From Peribacillus kribbensis DSM 17871 (lineage in GTDB: Bacteria; Bacillota; Bacilli; Bacillales; DSM-1321), in contig NZ_KE387237.1 of NCBI RefSeq assembly GCF_000430765.1, forward strand, positions 325,117 to 389,116: a stretch of 64,000 bases of DNA. The letters are read 5' to 3'. The position numbers were made by a program, and so were the translations under genes. Numbering within the stretch: the first letter of the stretch is position 1; every line of letters begins with the position of its first letter. The notes beneath the pieces were generated by a model, which saw nothing but the letters and a program-made list of their open reading frames with translations, was not told where the DNA came from and ran no database searches. This document shows positions 34,929 through 43,883 of this stretch, one piece after another.

Positions 34929-35732
34929 ATGGATAGCATAGATATCGTAAGAAAATTTTATGATGAAACCATACATTATGAATGGGAACGGCTAACCCGG
35001 CACAAAATTGAATTCGAACTTACTAAACGTTATATAAATCGATATGTAAAGCCAAGTGATAAGGTGTTGGACCTAGGTGGAGGTCCCGGAAGATATGCTC
35101 TTTATCTTTCTGAGATGGGGTCCAATGTAACTTTAGCGGATCTTTCACAAAAAAATGTTGACCTTGCGTTGAACAAGGCCAATGAACTTGGACTCCCACT
35201 TAATGGTTTTTGTGTAGATAGTCGTGATTTGTCAGCCATTGAGGATGGTCAATACGATCACATACTTTGTATGGGGCCAATGTATCATCTAACAGATGAA
35301 AAAGATAGGATATCAACTATCAAGGAATGTTTAAAGAAACTAAAACCTAACGGAACTATTTTTGTGGCATTCGTTTCGTCCTATTCTTTTGTATGGGATT
35401 ATCTCATTCGCAACCCAGAATTTATTCTGGATGATGAACGGAAATCACAATTAAATATTATACGTGATGACGTCGATTTTGTCGGACAGGGATTTACGGA
35501 TAACTTTTTTGTTACTCCAAAAAACGTACTTCCTTTTTTCAATCAATTTAAACTTGAAAAACTACATTTGCTTAATTGCGAAAGCTTCTTATATTTACGT
35601 GAGACGGATCTCCTTAAACAACCAGCTGAAGTTGTAACCGCTTGGCTAGATTTAGCGGAGCAAGTATGTGAAAGAGAAGATTTACTAAGCTTAGCAGAAC
35701 ATATAATGTTTATTGGTAAAAAAATCGAATGA
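34929..35732 (+). CDS. Class I SAM-dependent methyltransferase under T-box control
   Basis: 267 aa, ATG 7 bases after GAGAGGAG. Motif I VLDLGGGPGRYALYL (about 47-61), VTLADLS (about 68), the post-motif CMGPMYHL (about 115) and LKPNGTIFVAF (about 141) define a Rossmann methyltransferase. The acceptor is unknown; the UbiE/small-molecule branch is likely. The T-box leader directly upstream ties expression to the charging state of a tRNA, so a link to amino-acid metabolism or tRNA is likely, which is inference. Confidence 0.85.
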   Translation: MDSIDIVRKFYDETIHYEWERLTRHKIEFELTKRYINRYVKPSDKVLDLGGGPGRYALYLSEMGSNVTLADLSQKNVDLALNKANELGLPLNGFCVDSRDLSAIEDGQYDHILCMGPMYHLTDEKDRISTIKECLKKLKPNGTIFVAFVSSYSFVWDYLIRNPEFILDDERKSQLNIIRDDVDFVGQGFTDNFFVTPKNVLPFFNQFKLEKLHLLNCESFLYLRETDLLKQPAEVVTAWLDLAEQVCEREDLLSLAEHIMFIGKKIE

Positions 35733-35740
35733 GTATTATT

Positions 35741-35785
35741 ACTAACGGGTGCGTTAGTTAAAAAACACCGCTACTGTAGCCCTTG
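35741..35785 (+). repeat. Dispersed hairpin repeat, copy 6 (left half plus hairpin)
   Basis: ACTAACGGGTGCGTTAGT, a perfect dyad, then GCTAC-T-GTAGC. It follows the methyltransferase stop by a few bases and probably terminates it. Confidence 0.7.
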
Positions 35786-35925
35786 TTACAAAAATCAAGT
35801 TATACTATAGTTGAAATATTTGCTGGTAGTCTATACTGTAGTGTAAAACAATGAAACAGTTTGAGTTTTGTGCTTAAAGGGTATGATGAATTTTTATTTT
35901 AGTCTCAGTAGGCGGTGACAATGGT

Positions 35926-37752
35926 ATGTTTTCAGCTTTAAAGAGGTTCTTAATTGGGAGACCGTTAAAGTCCAATGAGCTGGGTGAACAAAAACTTAAT
36001 AAAACAAAAGCTTTAGCCATTTTGTCTTCCGACGCTTTGTCGTCTGTCGCATATGGTCCTGAACAAATTCTCATCGTGCTGGCCACGGTGGGTGCAGCGG
36101 CCTTTTGGTATTCCATCCCCATTGCGATCGGAGTATTGATTTTATTAATGGCTTTAATCCTTTCTTATCGGCAGATCATTTTTGCATATCCTCACGGCGG
36201 CGGTGCATATGTTGTGTCAAAACAAAATCTGGGTATCAACCCAGGTTTAATTGCTGGGGGATCGTTGCTGGTAGACTACATCTTAACTGTTGCGGTTAGT
36301 GTATCAGCTGGTACGGATGCCATCACTTCTGCGTTTCCTAATTTACACCCTTATAATGTGGCTATAGCTATCCTATTTGTTCTAATTATTACTCTCTTAA
36401 ATTTACGGGGTGTAACGGAATCTGCGTCCGTATTAGCTTACCCTGTCTATCTATTTGTGTTAGCCTTAGTCATCCTCATAGGAGTCGGCATATATCGTAT
36501 AATGACTGGTCAGGTCGCACCTGAGTTGCATACACCGGTTGGCACATCAGTCGCAGGGATTAGTTTATTTATTCTCTTAAGGGCGTTTGCATCAGGAAGC
36601 TCTGCTTTAACAGGTGTAGAGGCTATATCAAACGCTATTCCTAACTTTAAGGATCCAGCACCCAATAATGCAGCCAAAACTTTGATAGCGATGGGTACGC
36701 TGCTGGCTGTACTTTTTACTGGGATTGTTTATTTAGCTTATTACTATGGGATCTCTCCTAATGATAAAGTAACTGTAGTATCACAAATCGCTGAAGAAAC
36801 GTTTGGCCGTACATTTATGTACTTTTTTATCCAAGTAACGACAGCATTGATCTTGGTATTAGCTGCCAATACCGGGTATTCAGCCTTTCCGATGTTGGCT
36901 GTTAACCTTGCAAAGGATAAATTTATACCTAGGATGTTTACCATAAGGGGCGACAGGCTGGGGTATTCCAACGGCATTATTATTCTCGGATTAGCATCTA
37001 TTATCTTAATCCTTGCGTTTAAAGGGAAGACCGAACATCTTATTCCTCTTTACGCGGTGGGTGTTTTTATACCATTTACACTTTCGCAATCAGGTATGAT
37101 TGTAAAATGGGTGAGGGAAAAGCCAAAAGGCTGGATAGCCAAGTTAACGATCAATGCGATGGGGGCTCTCATCAGCCTTATTGTTACACTGATGTTCTTC
37201 ATAACCAAATTCGCTCAGGTCTGGCCGGTATTGGTTTTTCTACCTTTAATCATCCTGATGTTCTACAGAATAAAGAAGCATTACGATGCAGTAGGTAAAC
37301 AGCTTAGGATAAAACAGGAAGAACCTGTTATCGAAATCAAAGGGAATGTCATAGTCGTTCCGGTGGCAGGAATGACACAGGTTGTCCAAAACTCTGTAAA
37401 CTATGCCAGATCATTAAAAGCAGATCAAATCATTGCAGTATATGTAGCGTTTGAAAGAGAAGAAGAGAGGAAGTTTGAGGAGAAATGGAAGCTGTGGCAG
37501 CCTGATGTCCGGTTAGTGACTCTTCATTCTTATTACCGGAGCATTATCCAGCCGCTAACAAAATTTGTGGATACAGTGGAGCATAAAGCCAGTGAGTCGG
37601 ACTATCGTGTAACGGTCATCATTCCACAGTTCATTCCGAAAAAAGGCTGGCACAATATCCTGCATAACCAATCCAGCTTGCTAATACGAGCATTCTTGCT
37701 TTATAGAAGAAATGTGGTAGTTACAACAGTTCCCTACCATTTAAAAGAATAA
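35926..37752 (+). CDS. kimA: KimA-type high-affinity potassium importer
   Basis: 608 aa, APC-superfamily permease, the same length and layout as B. subtilis KimA (YdaO). Conserved blocks: KALAILSSDALSSVAYGPEQ, YPHGGGAYVVSKQNLG, SLLVDYILTVAVSVSAGTDA, SGSSALTGVEAISNAIP and LYAVGVFIPFTLSQ, with a cytoplasmic C-terminal domain from about residue 470. It imports potassium with protons. In B. subtilis it is controlled by a c-di-AMP riboswitch; none is visible in the 190 bases upstream, which instead hold a repeat copy. The ribosome binding site GGCGGTGA is moderate. Confidence 0.9.
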   Translation: MFSALKRFLIGRPLKSNELGEQKLNKTKALAILSSDALSSVAYGPEQILIVLATVGAAAFWYSIPIAIGVLILLMALILSYRQIIFAYPHGGGAYVVSKQNLGINPGLIAGGSLLVDYILTVAVSVSAGTDAITSAFPNLHPYNVAIAILFVLIITLLNLRGVTESASVLAYPVYLFVLALVILIGVGIYRIMTGQVAPELHTPVGTSVAGISLFILLRAFASGSSALTGVEAISNAIPNFKDPAPNNAAKTLIAMGTLLAVLFTGIVYLAYYYGISPNDKVTVVSQIAEETFGRTFMYFFIQVTTALILVLAANTGYSAFPMLAVNLAKDKFIPRMFTIRGDRLGYSNGIIILGLASIILILAFKGKTEHLIPLYAVGVFIPFTLSQSGMIVKWVREKPKGWIAKLTINAMGALISLIVTLMFFITKFAQVWPVLVFLPLIILMFYRIKKHYDAVGKQLRIKQEEPVIEIKGNVIVVPVAGMTQVVQNSVNYARSLKADQIIAVYVAFEREEERKFEEKWKLWQPDVRLVTLHSYYRSIIQPLTKFVDTVEHKASESDYRVTVIIPQFIPKKGWHNILHNQSSLLIRAFLLYRRNVVVTTVPYHLKE

Positions 37753-37770
37753 GTATTCATAATCTTTCCT

Positions 37771-37800
37771 AGGCAGCTTTACTTTGTAATGCTGCCTTTT
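37771..37800 (+). terminator. Terminator after kimA
   Basis: AGGCAGC pairs with GCTGCCT around TTTACTTTGTAAT, followed by TTTCC. Confidence 0.8.
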
Positions 37801-38569
37801 CCTTGCTTAAATTAAACATATATTTTATTACACTTCCGCTTAACACTCCATTGCTAAGATCAAGGTTTCAGGAGGTTAATCAACGTATAAAAATAAGCAA
37901 AGGTTATAAGATAATGGTTTGTATGGTTGCACAATTATCATTACCATCCTGAGAGTCATCTACTACTAATGGAAACGCTAAGATAGCTGCTGGGAGCTTA
38001 CTTGGATCCGACAAGTTGTGAAAAATTAAATATTGCAGGATAATTCTTTTCTTTATCGTGTTTTTAACCGTAAAGGTCATTATTTTAAAACCTTTAAAAG
38101 GTTAACTAGTACATCGAAGATTATAAATGAAGCTAAAAGGCCAAGTCCAATAAGAATTGCTGTGTATTTGAGTATTTTCAACAGTGCTGTGTATTTGAGT
38201 AATTTCTACACCTACTTTAATGGAAAAATGGTAATCACAAATAATTTAGTTTCTTCATATTAGAAGTTTTGAATATATATGTAGTATTAGTAATTTATAC
38301 TTAAAGGGGAAAAATTATAAAAATTGATTAACTGACGAGTAAATAAAAATAGTGACCTTCAAAACGACCTAATTCACTCCTAATAAAGACCAGGATATTA
38401 GTTATAGAGCAAGCTCCTGCTAAGCAGCTCTTTTTCTTGTTCTACTAAAGGGGGCGTTAGTGAAATAAGACTGATCTGCTTTGGCATCCTTTTTATTTAT
38501 TTCATTGAAGGGATTTTGAAGCGAATTTAAAACTTTCACGTATAAATATAGAAATGAGGAGGGATATCC
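37801..38569. other. Intergenic with a tandem repeat and a possible tiny minus-strand gene
   Basis: A 25-base unit GCTGTGTATTTGAGTA(T/A)TTTC(A/T)ACA occurs at 38159-38183 and 38186-38210 (period 27). On the minus strand 38080-38181 encodes a 33-aa membrane peptide (KILKYTAILIGLGLLASFII...), and the repeat duplicates its LKYTA start. No clear ribosome binding site. Repeat-family hairpins occupy 38405-38500. Confidence 0.4.
38405..38500 (+). repeat. Dispersed hairpin repeat, copy 7 (degenerate, two hairpins)
   Basis: CTGC-TAA-GCAG with T-run, then CTAAAGGGGGCGTTAGTG, then CTGCTTTGGCATCC with T-run. Two units appear fused. Confidence 0.55.
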
Positions 38570-38860
38570 TTGAAGTATTTAGCAATTGGAACTCTACTTT
38601 CAATAATAGGTGTTGTAGTATCTTTAGTAATATGGGGAATTGATAAGGCTTATTTAATTACTGGAGGATTAGGAATGTTGTTTATTGTATTTTCCCTCCT
38701 GATTTCAGGGTGTATGGTAAGTGGAGATCGAATGAGAGCTAATTTTGCGACTGAATCTGCTGAAGATAGGCATCGACGAACCAGTACAACTTTACGCTCA
38801 CTTTTAATTGGATTACCTAATGTTATTTTGGCGGCGTTACTTTACACATTACTCAACTAA
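38570..38860 (+). CDS. DUF5316-like small membrane protein
   Basis: 96 aa from a TTG after GAGGAGGGATATCC. Three hydrophobic segments: YLAIGTLLSIIGVVVSLVIW, ITGGLGMLFIVFSLLISGCM and SLLIGLPNVILAALLYTLL, with a charged loop (SGDRMRANFATESAEDRHRR) between the second and third. The arrangement fits the DUF5316 family of Bacillus membrane proteins, whose function is unknown. It ends in a copy of the hairpin repeat that overlaps its last codons. Confidence 0.65.
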   Translation: MKYLAIGTLLSIIGVVVSLVIWGIDKAYLITGGLGMLFIVFSLLISGCMVSGDRMRANFATESAEDRHRRTSTTLRSLLIGLPNVILAALLYTLLN

Positions 38861-38923
38861 CCGGTGCGTTAGTTCAATAAGGAAGTGCTGCTGCGGCAGC
38901 TTTTTTTGTTGATCGGATAACGG
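38855..38923 (+). repeat. Dispersed hairpin repeat, copy 8 (full)
   Basis: AACTAACCGGTGCGTTAGTT, GCTGC-TGCG-GCAGC (38887-38900) with T-run, then GATCGGATAACGG. It begins inside the last codons of the upstream gene. Confidence 0.75.
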
Positions 38924-39021
38924 TTGAGGTTATATATATAAATAAATGAGCCTTTCCATTTCAGTATCCGGACTAATTTTAATATAGTTTGGCAAGATAA
39001 CTTCTGAGGTGAGAATGTAAT

Positions 39022-39456
39022 ATGAAAATGATATTCACTCTGATTATTAGTGTTCCAATGGTGTTTTTCAATTCAATTATTGGCTATGCACAACCTAAAG
39101 ATTGCCCTGTGTTAAGTGAATTGGAAAAAACATCAATTAAGGATAAAAAAGAGGTAATAAACGCATTAAATAATTTAATACCCAATACTTATGGAACAGG
39201 AATAGATGGTATTCCTGATATGTATACAAAGTGGAATGTAGTATCTGCCAAACCATTGCCGGAAACAGTGGGAAATAAAGAGGAAGAAGACTATTATGGA
39301 ATGGCAAAAACCTTTTGTGGTAGGGAAATTGCTGAAAAGTCGTGGCTAGTACGACTAGATTTCCCTAAGGCACCTGGAGCTAACCTGGCTCAAGGGCAAA
39401 TATTTATAGCTAAAAGTAAAGAAAAAGGTTGGTTTGTTTGGTTCCAGTATCATTAA
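39022..39456 (+). CDS. Secreted protein of unknown function
   Basis: 144 aa, ATG after GAGGTGAGAATG. Signal peptide ending GYAQP (about residue 24), then a compact domain with two Cys (DCPVL and TFCGREIAEKSWLVRLDFP) that could form a disulfide. It ends KGWFVWFQYH. No family recognised. It sits between two repeat copies that probably terminate its neighbours. Confidence 0.6.
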   Translation: MKMIFTLIISVPMVFFNSIIGYAQPKDCPVLSELEKTSIKDKKEVINALNNLIPNTYGTGIDGIPDMYTKWNVVSAKPLPETVGNKEEEDYYGMAKTFCGREIAEKSWLVRLDFPKAPGANLAQGQIFIAKSKEKGWFVWFQYH

Positions 39457-39473
39457 AACGCTCCTCGCTATTG

Positions 39474-39553
39474 AACTAGCGGGTGCGTTAGTTGAAGATC
39501 ATTGCTTAGGCAGCCTTTTGTTGTTGAACTAACTGGGCAGTTTTGTTTAAGTA
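39474..39553 (+). repeat. Dispersed hairpin repeat, copy 9 (full)
   Basis: AACTAGCGGGTGCGTTAGTT, a CTTAGGCAGCC hairpin with T-run, then GTTGAACTAACTGGGCAG. Among the best preserved copies. Confidence 0.75.
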
Positions 39554-39633
39554 CATTTCTTCACAAGTTACGAAAAAGCCGATTCTTCAAAGTTAGGAAG
39601 AATCGGCTAATTTTCTTATTCAATCATAGTAAT

Positions 39634-40044
39634 TTATTTTACTTTGTTATATACCTCATCTGATACTGGTTCCAACCATTCAGGAGTACCAGCAGTGATT
39701 GCAATGTGTTCAAACCAACTATCTTTTGCTGCACCATGCCAATGTTTCACACCATCGTGAGTGACAATAACATCGCCAGCTTTTAAGAATTGAGCAGGCT
39801 TTCCTTCTTCTTGATACCATCCTTCGCCACCAGTTACCAATAAAATCTGGAATCCATCACGATGGATATGCCAGTTATTTCTGCATCCAGGTTCAAAAGT
39901 TACATTTCCAACACCAACATTCACTTTAGGGTCAGCAACTAATCCTTTAAGATAACTTTGTCCCACAAAGTATTGTGCGTATGCATCATTTTTCTCGCCA
40001 GCTGGGAAAATAACTCCATTTTTTACTTCTTCATGTTTTGCCAT
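39634..40044 (-). CDS. Cupin-domain protein
   Basis: 136 aa, ATG after GGAGGAATTAAA. Single cupin barrel: CRNNWHIHRDGFQILLVTGG and GDVIVTHDGVKHWHGA carry the metal-binding His and Glu/Gln positions. Such proteins (carboxymuconolactone-decarboxylase-associated cupins) often follow CMD and SDR genes, as here. It is the last gene of a three-gene minus-strand operon (CMD, SDR, cupin). The reaction is unknown; it may be isomerase- or oxygenase-like. A terminator-like GCCGATTCTTC/GAAGAATCGGC hairpin follows. Confidence 0.8.
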   Translation of the reverse strand: MAKHEEVKNGVIFPAGEKNDAYAQYFVGQSYLKGLVADPKVNVGVGNVTFEPGCRNNWHIHRDGFQILLVTGGEGWYQEEGKPAQFLKAGDVIVTHDGVKHWHGAAKDSWFEHIAITAGTPEWLEPVSDEVYNKVK

Positions 40045-40073
40045 TTTAATTCCTCCAATAAAATTTAATATTA

Positions 40074-40820
40074 TTAACCGACTTGATTAGTTGGACGGAC
40101 AATTAATTCATTGATGGCAACATCCTCTGGTTGTTCGATTGCAAATGCGATAGTCTTAGCAATTCTTTCTGCAGGAATGGCTACTTGATAAAAGTCCTCT
40201 AAGCCTGCTTTCATTGTTGGATCGGTCGTCGTTTCTAAGAGCTCACTGCTAATAGCACCAGGAGAAACATTGGTTACACGGATATTCGTGCCATTCATCG
40301 CTTCTTCTTGACGCAAGCCTTCAGAAATGGCTTTTACTGCAAATTTTGTACCGCAATAAACCGTTCCGCCTGGGTAAATATTATGTCCAGCTACAGAAGA
40401 AAGATTGATAACGTGACCTGATTTACGCTCTCTCATAGATGGAACGATAGCAGCAATAGCATACAAAACACCTTTGATGTTTACATCAATCATCTTATCC
40501 CACTCGTCAACTTTATTTTCAGCAAGAAACGCTTGTGGCATGATTCCAGCATTGTTGACTAGCACATCAATTTTTCCAAATTCTTTAAGAGCATACGCAG
40601 CGAGTTCTTCCATTTGTTGACGAGAAGACACATCTGTAACTTTATAAATAGCTTGTCCGCCAATTGTTTGAATCTCATCTTGTAGTTTCTTTAAACGGTC
40701 TTCACGACGAGCTGCGAGTACCAACTTTGCACCTTTAGATGCAAGTTCTTTTGCAGTAGCTTCTCCAATTCCAGAAGAAGCACCCGTAATAACGACAACT
40801 TTATCTTGAATATTAGACAT
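40074..40820 (-). CDS. Short-chain dehydrogenase/reductase in the CMD operon
   Basis: About 248 aa from the ATG encoding MSNIQDKVVVITGASSGIGEA. Cofactor loop TGASSGIG, NNAGIMPQ, and catalytic SSVAGHN...VYCGTKFAV. It belongs to the YdfG/clavulanate-dehydrogenase-like SDRs. It is very similar to the SDR at 61.3-62.1 kb, including RREDRLKKLQ against RREERLMKLQ, so the two are paralogues in two different redox operons. The upstream CMD gene ends 18 bases before it, so co-translation is likely. Confidence 0.85.
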   Translation of the reverse strand: MSNIQDKVVVITGASSGIGEATAKELASKGAKLVLAARREDRLKKLQDEIQTIGGQAIYKVTDVSSRQQMEELAAYALKEFGKIDVLVNNAGIMPQAFLAENKVDEWDKMIDVNIKGVLYAIAAIVPSMRERKSGHVINLSSVAGHNIYPGGTVYCGTKFAVKAISEGLRQEEAMNGTNIRVTNVSPGAISSELLETTTDPTMKAGLEDFYQVAIPAERIAKTIAFAIEQPEDVAINELIVRPTNQVG

Positions 40821-40838
40821 AATAAATAACACCCTATC

Positions 40839-41594
40839 TTAATTTTCTGGAATAATTTCATTAACGCACGCTAATGCGTTCAGTGTTCTTGGAAAGCCTA
40901 TATATGGAAGGCAATGGGTGATGGCAGTGATCAAAGTTTCTTTGTCATTGCCCACATTTTTGTTACCCTGCACATGTGCCTTAACTTGACCTTCAGCACC
41001 ACCTAAAGCACTGATGATGCAGAGAGTTAACAACTCTCGTGTTTTTAAATCAAGCCCGCCACGAGTATAGAAATCTCCGAAGCAAAAAGCAGAAAGATAA
41101 TCCTGTATATGCTTTTGGTTTGTTGGAGCATTTTCCCGCATCTTTGCAATTAATTGGCCAAATATTTCAACCTGTACTGCAAGTCCTTTATCAAAACGAT
41201 TATCTTCATCTACAGTATTTTGACTTTCAAACGGTAAAGAGATATTCTTCATTTTGAAAACCTCATTAACCTCATTGATAGCATTTAATGTTTTCGGGAA
41301 TCCGATATACGGAGCACACTGATAAACAGCCTCTTTGATTTCTACAGGTGTAAGACCAACATTTAGTGCCGCACTAACATGTGCCTTCAGTTGAGGCAAC
41401 GTCTGATTGGTTGCGAGCACTACCAGAGTAATTAACTCACGCTGTTTGTCATCTAAATTACCTTGATAAAAAACTTCCCCAAAAATGAAATGGCTCAGTA
41501 TGTTCTGAAAATCAGGATCAGTAGCATGTGCGGCAGTTACTCCCTCGCCAAATAGCTGGTTGAACTTATCCTTGCTCCTTTCAACACGATTCAT
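40839..41594 (-). CDS. Double-domain carboxymuconolactone decarboxylase family protein
   Basis: 251 aa, ATG after GAGGTTTAATA. Two CMD domains, each with QRELITLVVLATNQTLPQLK or TRELLTLCIISALGG...QVKAHV and an (A/C)PYIGFP(K/R)TLNA motif. The AhpD-type CxxC is absent, so it is not a peroxidase partner; it more likely acts on a lactone or quinone. It is the first gene of the CMD/SDR/cupin operon, divergent from a TetR regulator. Confidence 0.85.
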   Translation of the reverse strand: MNRVERSKDKFNQLFGEGVTAAHATDPDFQNILSHFIFGEVFYQGNLDDKQRELITLVVLATNQTLPQLKAHVSAALNVGLTPVEIKEAVYQCAPYIGFPKTLNAINEVNEVFKMKNISLPFESQNTVDEDNRFDKGLAVQVEIFGQLIAKMRENAPTNQKHIQDYLSAFCFGDFYTRGGLDLKTRELLTLCIISALGGAEGQVKAHVQGNKNVGNDKETLITAITHCLPYIGFPRTLNALACVNEIIPEN

Positions 41595-41746
41595 TATTAA
41601 ACCTCCTCTATGAAATCAATTAACTCTTTTATTATTTCAAAAGTAGTAAAAGTGATGTTTTAATAAATCGCGTATTGATACGTTATCGCACATCTGTATA
41701 TAATATAAAATGAATAGAGGGTAACTGCAATAATCAAAATGCCGTG

Positions 41747-41768
41747 ATTTGTGCGTTACTGCACAAAT
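41747..41768. promoter_or_regulatory. Palindromic operator between the CMD operon and tetR
   Basis: ATTTGTGC-GTTACT-GCACAAAT is a perfect 8+8 dyad in the 220-base divergent promoter region. A related GATACGTTATCG site lies near 41678-41690. These are probable binding sites for the TetR regulator. Confidence 0.6.
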
Positions 41769-41816
41769 TGATTAAGTTTGTACGATAACTTTTAAGAAAG
41801 CTCGGTGATTACAACA

Positions 41817-42362
41817 ATGCCTAAAGTAGATAGAAGAGTACAAAAATCTCAAGAAGCAATAAAAAAGGCTTTTATTGAACTGTTGTCTGAAAAAAGTTTT
41901 GATCATATTACGATACAAGATATTTCTGACAAGGCAAACGTCGGCCGAAGAACCATTTATGATCATTACATCGATAAATATGATTTACTGGATAAGCTCA
42001 TTGAAGAACATATAAACGAATTAAGGAAACTGTGCAAATCGGCAGCTGATTTGAATTTTGTCGAGGGAAATCTGATGTGGTTTGAATACTTTGAACGTAA
42101 TTCTTCCTTCTTTTCAACCATGCTAGCAAGTAAAGGAGCCACTACTTTTCGTAGTCATTTCCTAAAATTTGTGATTGAGGAGTTAGAGGGGGAAGTAGAT
42201 GTGACCGAAGGAAAGAATCAAGGATTAAATAAGGATTTAATTCTTAAATTTTTTGGAGCAGCAATAGTAGAGTTAGTAACAGCGTGGATTGTCAATGGAT
42301 TATCTGAACCAACTCAAGTTGTGGCAGAACAGATGGGGATTTTGTTGGATAGGAACTTTTAG
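41817..42362 (+). CDS. TetR/AcrR-family regulator
   Basis: 181 aa from the ATG at 41817 (a GTG at 41805 is an alternative). N-terminal TetR helix-turn-helix: IKKAFIELLSEKSFDHITIQ then DISDKANVGRRTIYDHYIDK. The C-terminal ligand domain resembles TetR_C-type helices. It is divergent from the CMD/SDR/cupin operon, so it probably represses that operon and itself through the dyad at 41747-41768. The ligand is unknown, perhaps a quinone or electrophile, as in similar Bacillus pairs. Confidence 0.85.
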   Translation: MPKVDRRVQKSQEAIKKAFIELLSEKSFDHITIQDISDKANVGRRTIYDHYIDKYDLLDKLIEEHINELRKLCKSAADLNFVEGNLMWFEYFERNSSFFSTMLASKGATTFRSHFLKFVIEELEGEVDVTEGKNQGLNKDLILKFFGAAIVELVTAWIVNGLSEPTQVVAEQMGILLDRNF

Positions 42363-42414
42363 TTATAGGATAGTTTTTCAGATTTAAACGAAGATTGTGA
42401 AGGAAAATACTTAA

Positions 42415-42490
42415 GCTAACGGGTGCATGAGTTAAACAAAGAGTCGTATCTGCGGCTCTTTTTTCTTGTTAAACTAAAGGGGCAGCATTC
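42415..42490 (+). repeat. Dispersed hairpin repeat, copy 10 (full)
   Basis: CTAACGGGTGCATGAGTTAAAC, an AAGAGTCG...CGGCTCTT hairpin with T-run, then AAACTAAAGGGGCAGC. It follows tetR and abuts the IS110 element, which may have inserted at its right end. Confidence 0.7.
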
Positions 42491-42601
42491 CTGTAATGAA
42501 TCAAAATGAGGTTTGAATAAAAAAATAACCTCTTGGTAGAATGAGAGAGTCCTAAAGCTGCAGGCGAAAAGGACGAACTCATTAAACCAGGAGGATATAA
42601 A

Positions 42602-43883
42602 ATGAATTATAACCAAAATGTAAAGATTGCTCAAATCACTTCTCAGACTCTTATTAGTTGATATTGCCAAGTTCAAGCATGTCGCACGTGCACAGGACTA
42701 TAGAGGAATGGAGTTTGGTTCCCCTTGTTATTTTGATAATACCAAGCCGGGATTTCAACTGTTTCTTGAGTGGATATATTAATTAAAAAAAGAACAGAGA
42801 ATGGAGAAAGTGATAGTAGGTATGGAACCTACCGGCCACTATTGGCTAAACCTAGCTCATTTACTGAAAGAAAATAATATAAAATTTGTCGCAGTGAACC
42901 CATTACATGTTAAGAAAAGTAAGGAACTTGACGATAACTCACCGACTAAGAACGATGTTAAAGACGCTAAAGTCATCGCACAGCTGGTCAAGGATGGGAG
43001 ATACGCCGAACCAACCATTCCACAAGGTGTTTATGCAGAACTCCGTGTGGCGAAAAAAATACGTGATCTCCTAACGGTTGACCTTCAAACGGTGCAAGGC
43101 CAAATTCACAACTGGCTAGATCGGTATTTCCCTGAGTTTTTAACAGTCTTTAAGAGTTGGGAAGGGAAAGCAGCCTTGCAATTTTTAAGGCTAGGAGCCT
43201 TACCACATGAACTGATTCATTTCACGGATCAGTACTTATAGGATCATTTACGAAAAGCAGTTAGTCGGAGTGTAGGACTAAACAAAATACTAGAGTTAAA
43301 ACAAGCAGCTAAAGAGTCCATCGGACTGTGCCAAGGTTCTAGTATGGCCAAGTTAGAATTGGCTACTCTGCTTGATAAATATGACTTGATACAAGAGAAG
43401 TTCGAAGAACTAGATTATAAGATCGATAACCTAATTGAACATATCCCTGGTGTCAAACAAATGTTAGCTATTAAGGGTGTAGGGAGAGATACGGTTGCCG
43501 GCTTCTTTGCGGAAGTGGGAAATCTTCAAGATTATTCTCACCCTAGACAAATCATAAAGCTAGCTGGATTGAGCTTGAAGGAGAACACGCATAAGGGGCA
43601 AACAAAAATCACAAAACGAGGTAGGAAGAAGTTAAGGGCTCTCCTCTTCAGGGTTTGTATGATTATGGTCGCTAAAAATTCGGCCTTTAAAGCACTGCAT
43701 GCCTATTACACCCAGCGTCCGGATAATCCTCTAAAGAAAATGCAGTCTCTGATAGCCTTGTGCAATAAGTTAATACGTATATTTTTTGCGATTGGTAAGA
43801 AACAATTTGAGTTTAGTGAAGAGCGAATGTTAAAGGATATCCCTCATATGAGAGCAAATATAAAAGGTGAAATAGCAGCGTAA
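42602..43883 (+). pseudogene. IS110-family DEDD transposase with a frameshift and two stops
   Basis: ATG after AGGAGGATATAA begins MNYNQNVKIAQITSQTLIS, then TGA at 42659. The next frame continues VDIAKFKHVARAQDY, with the first catalytic Asp. A TAA follows at 42780-42782, then MEPTGHYW, DAKVIAQL (RuvC-like catalytic residues), a TAG at 43239-43241, and the Tnp_20 domain IKGVGRDTVAGFF to the end. At least three lesions make it non-functional, although the rest of the protein is well preserved. Confidence 0.9.

Noticed and set aside
35733-35925. c-di-AMP (ydaO) riboswitch before kimA
   Set aside because: Expected because of B. subtilis, but none of its conserved motifs can be found by eye.
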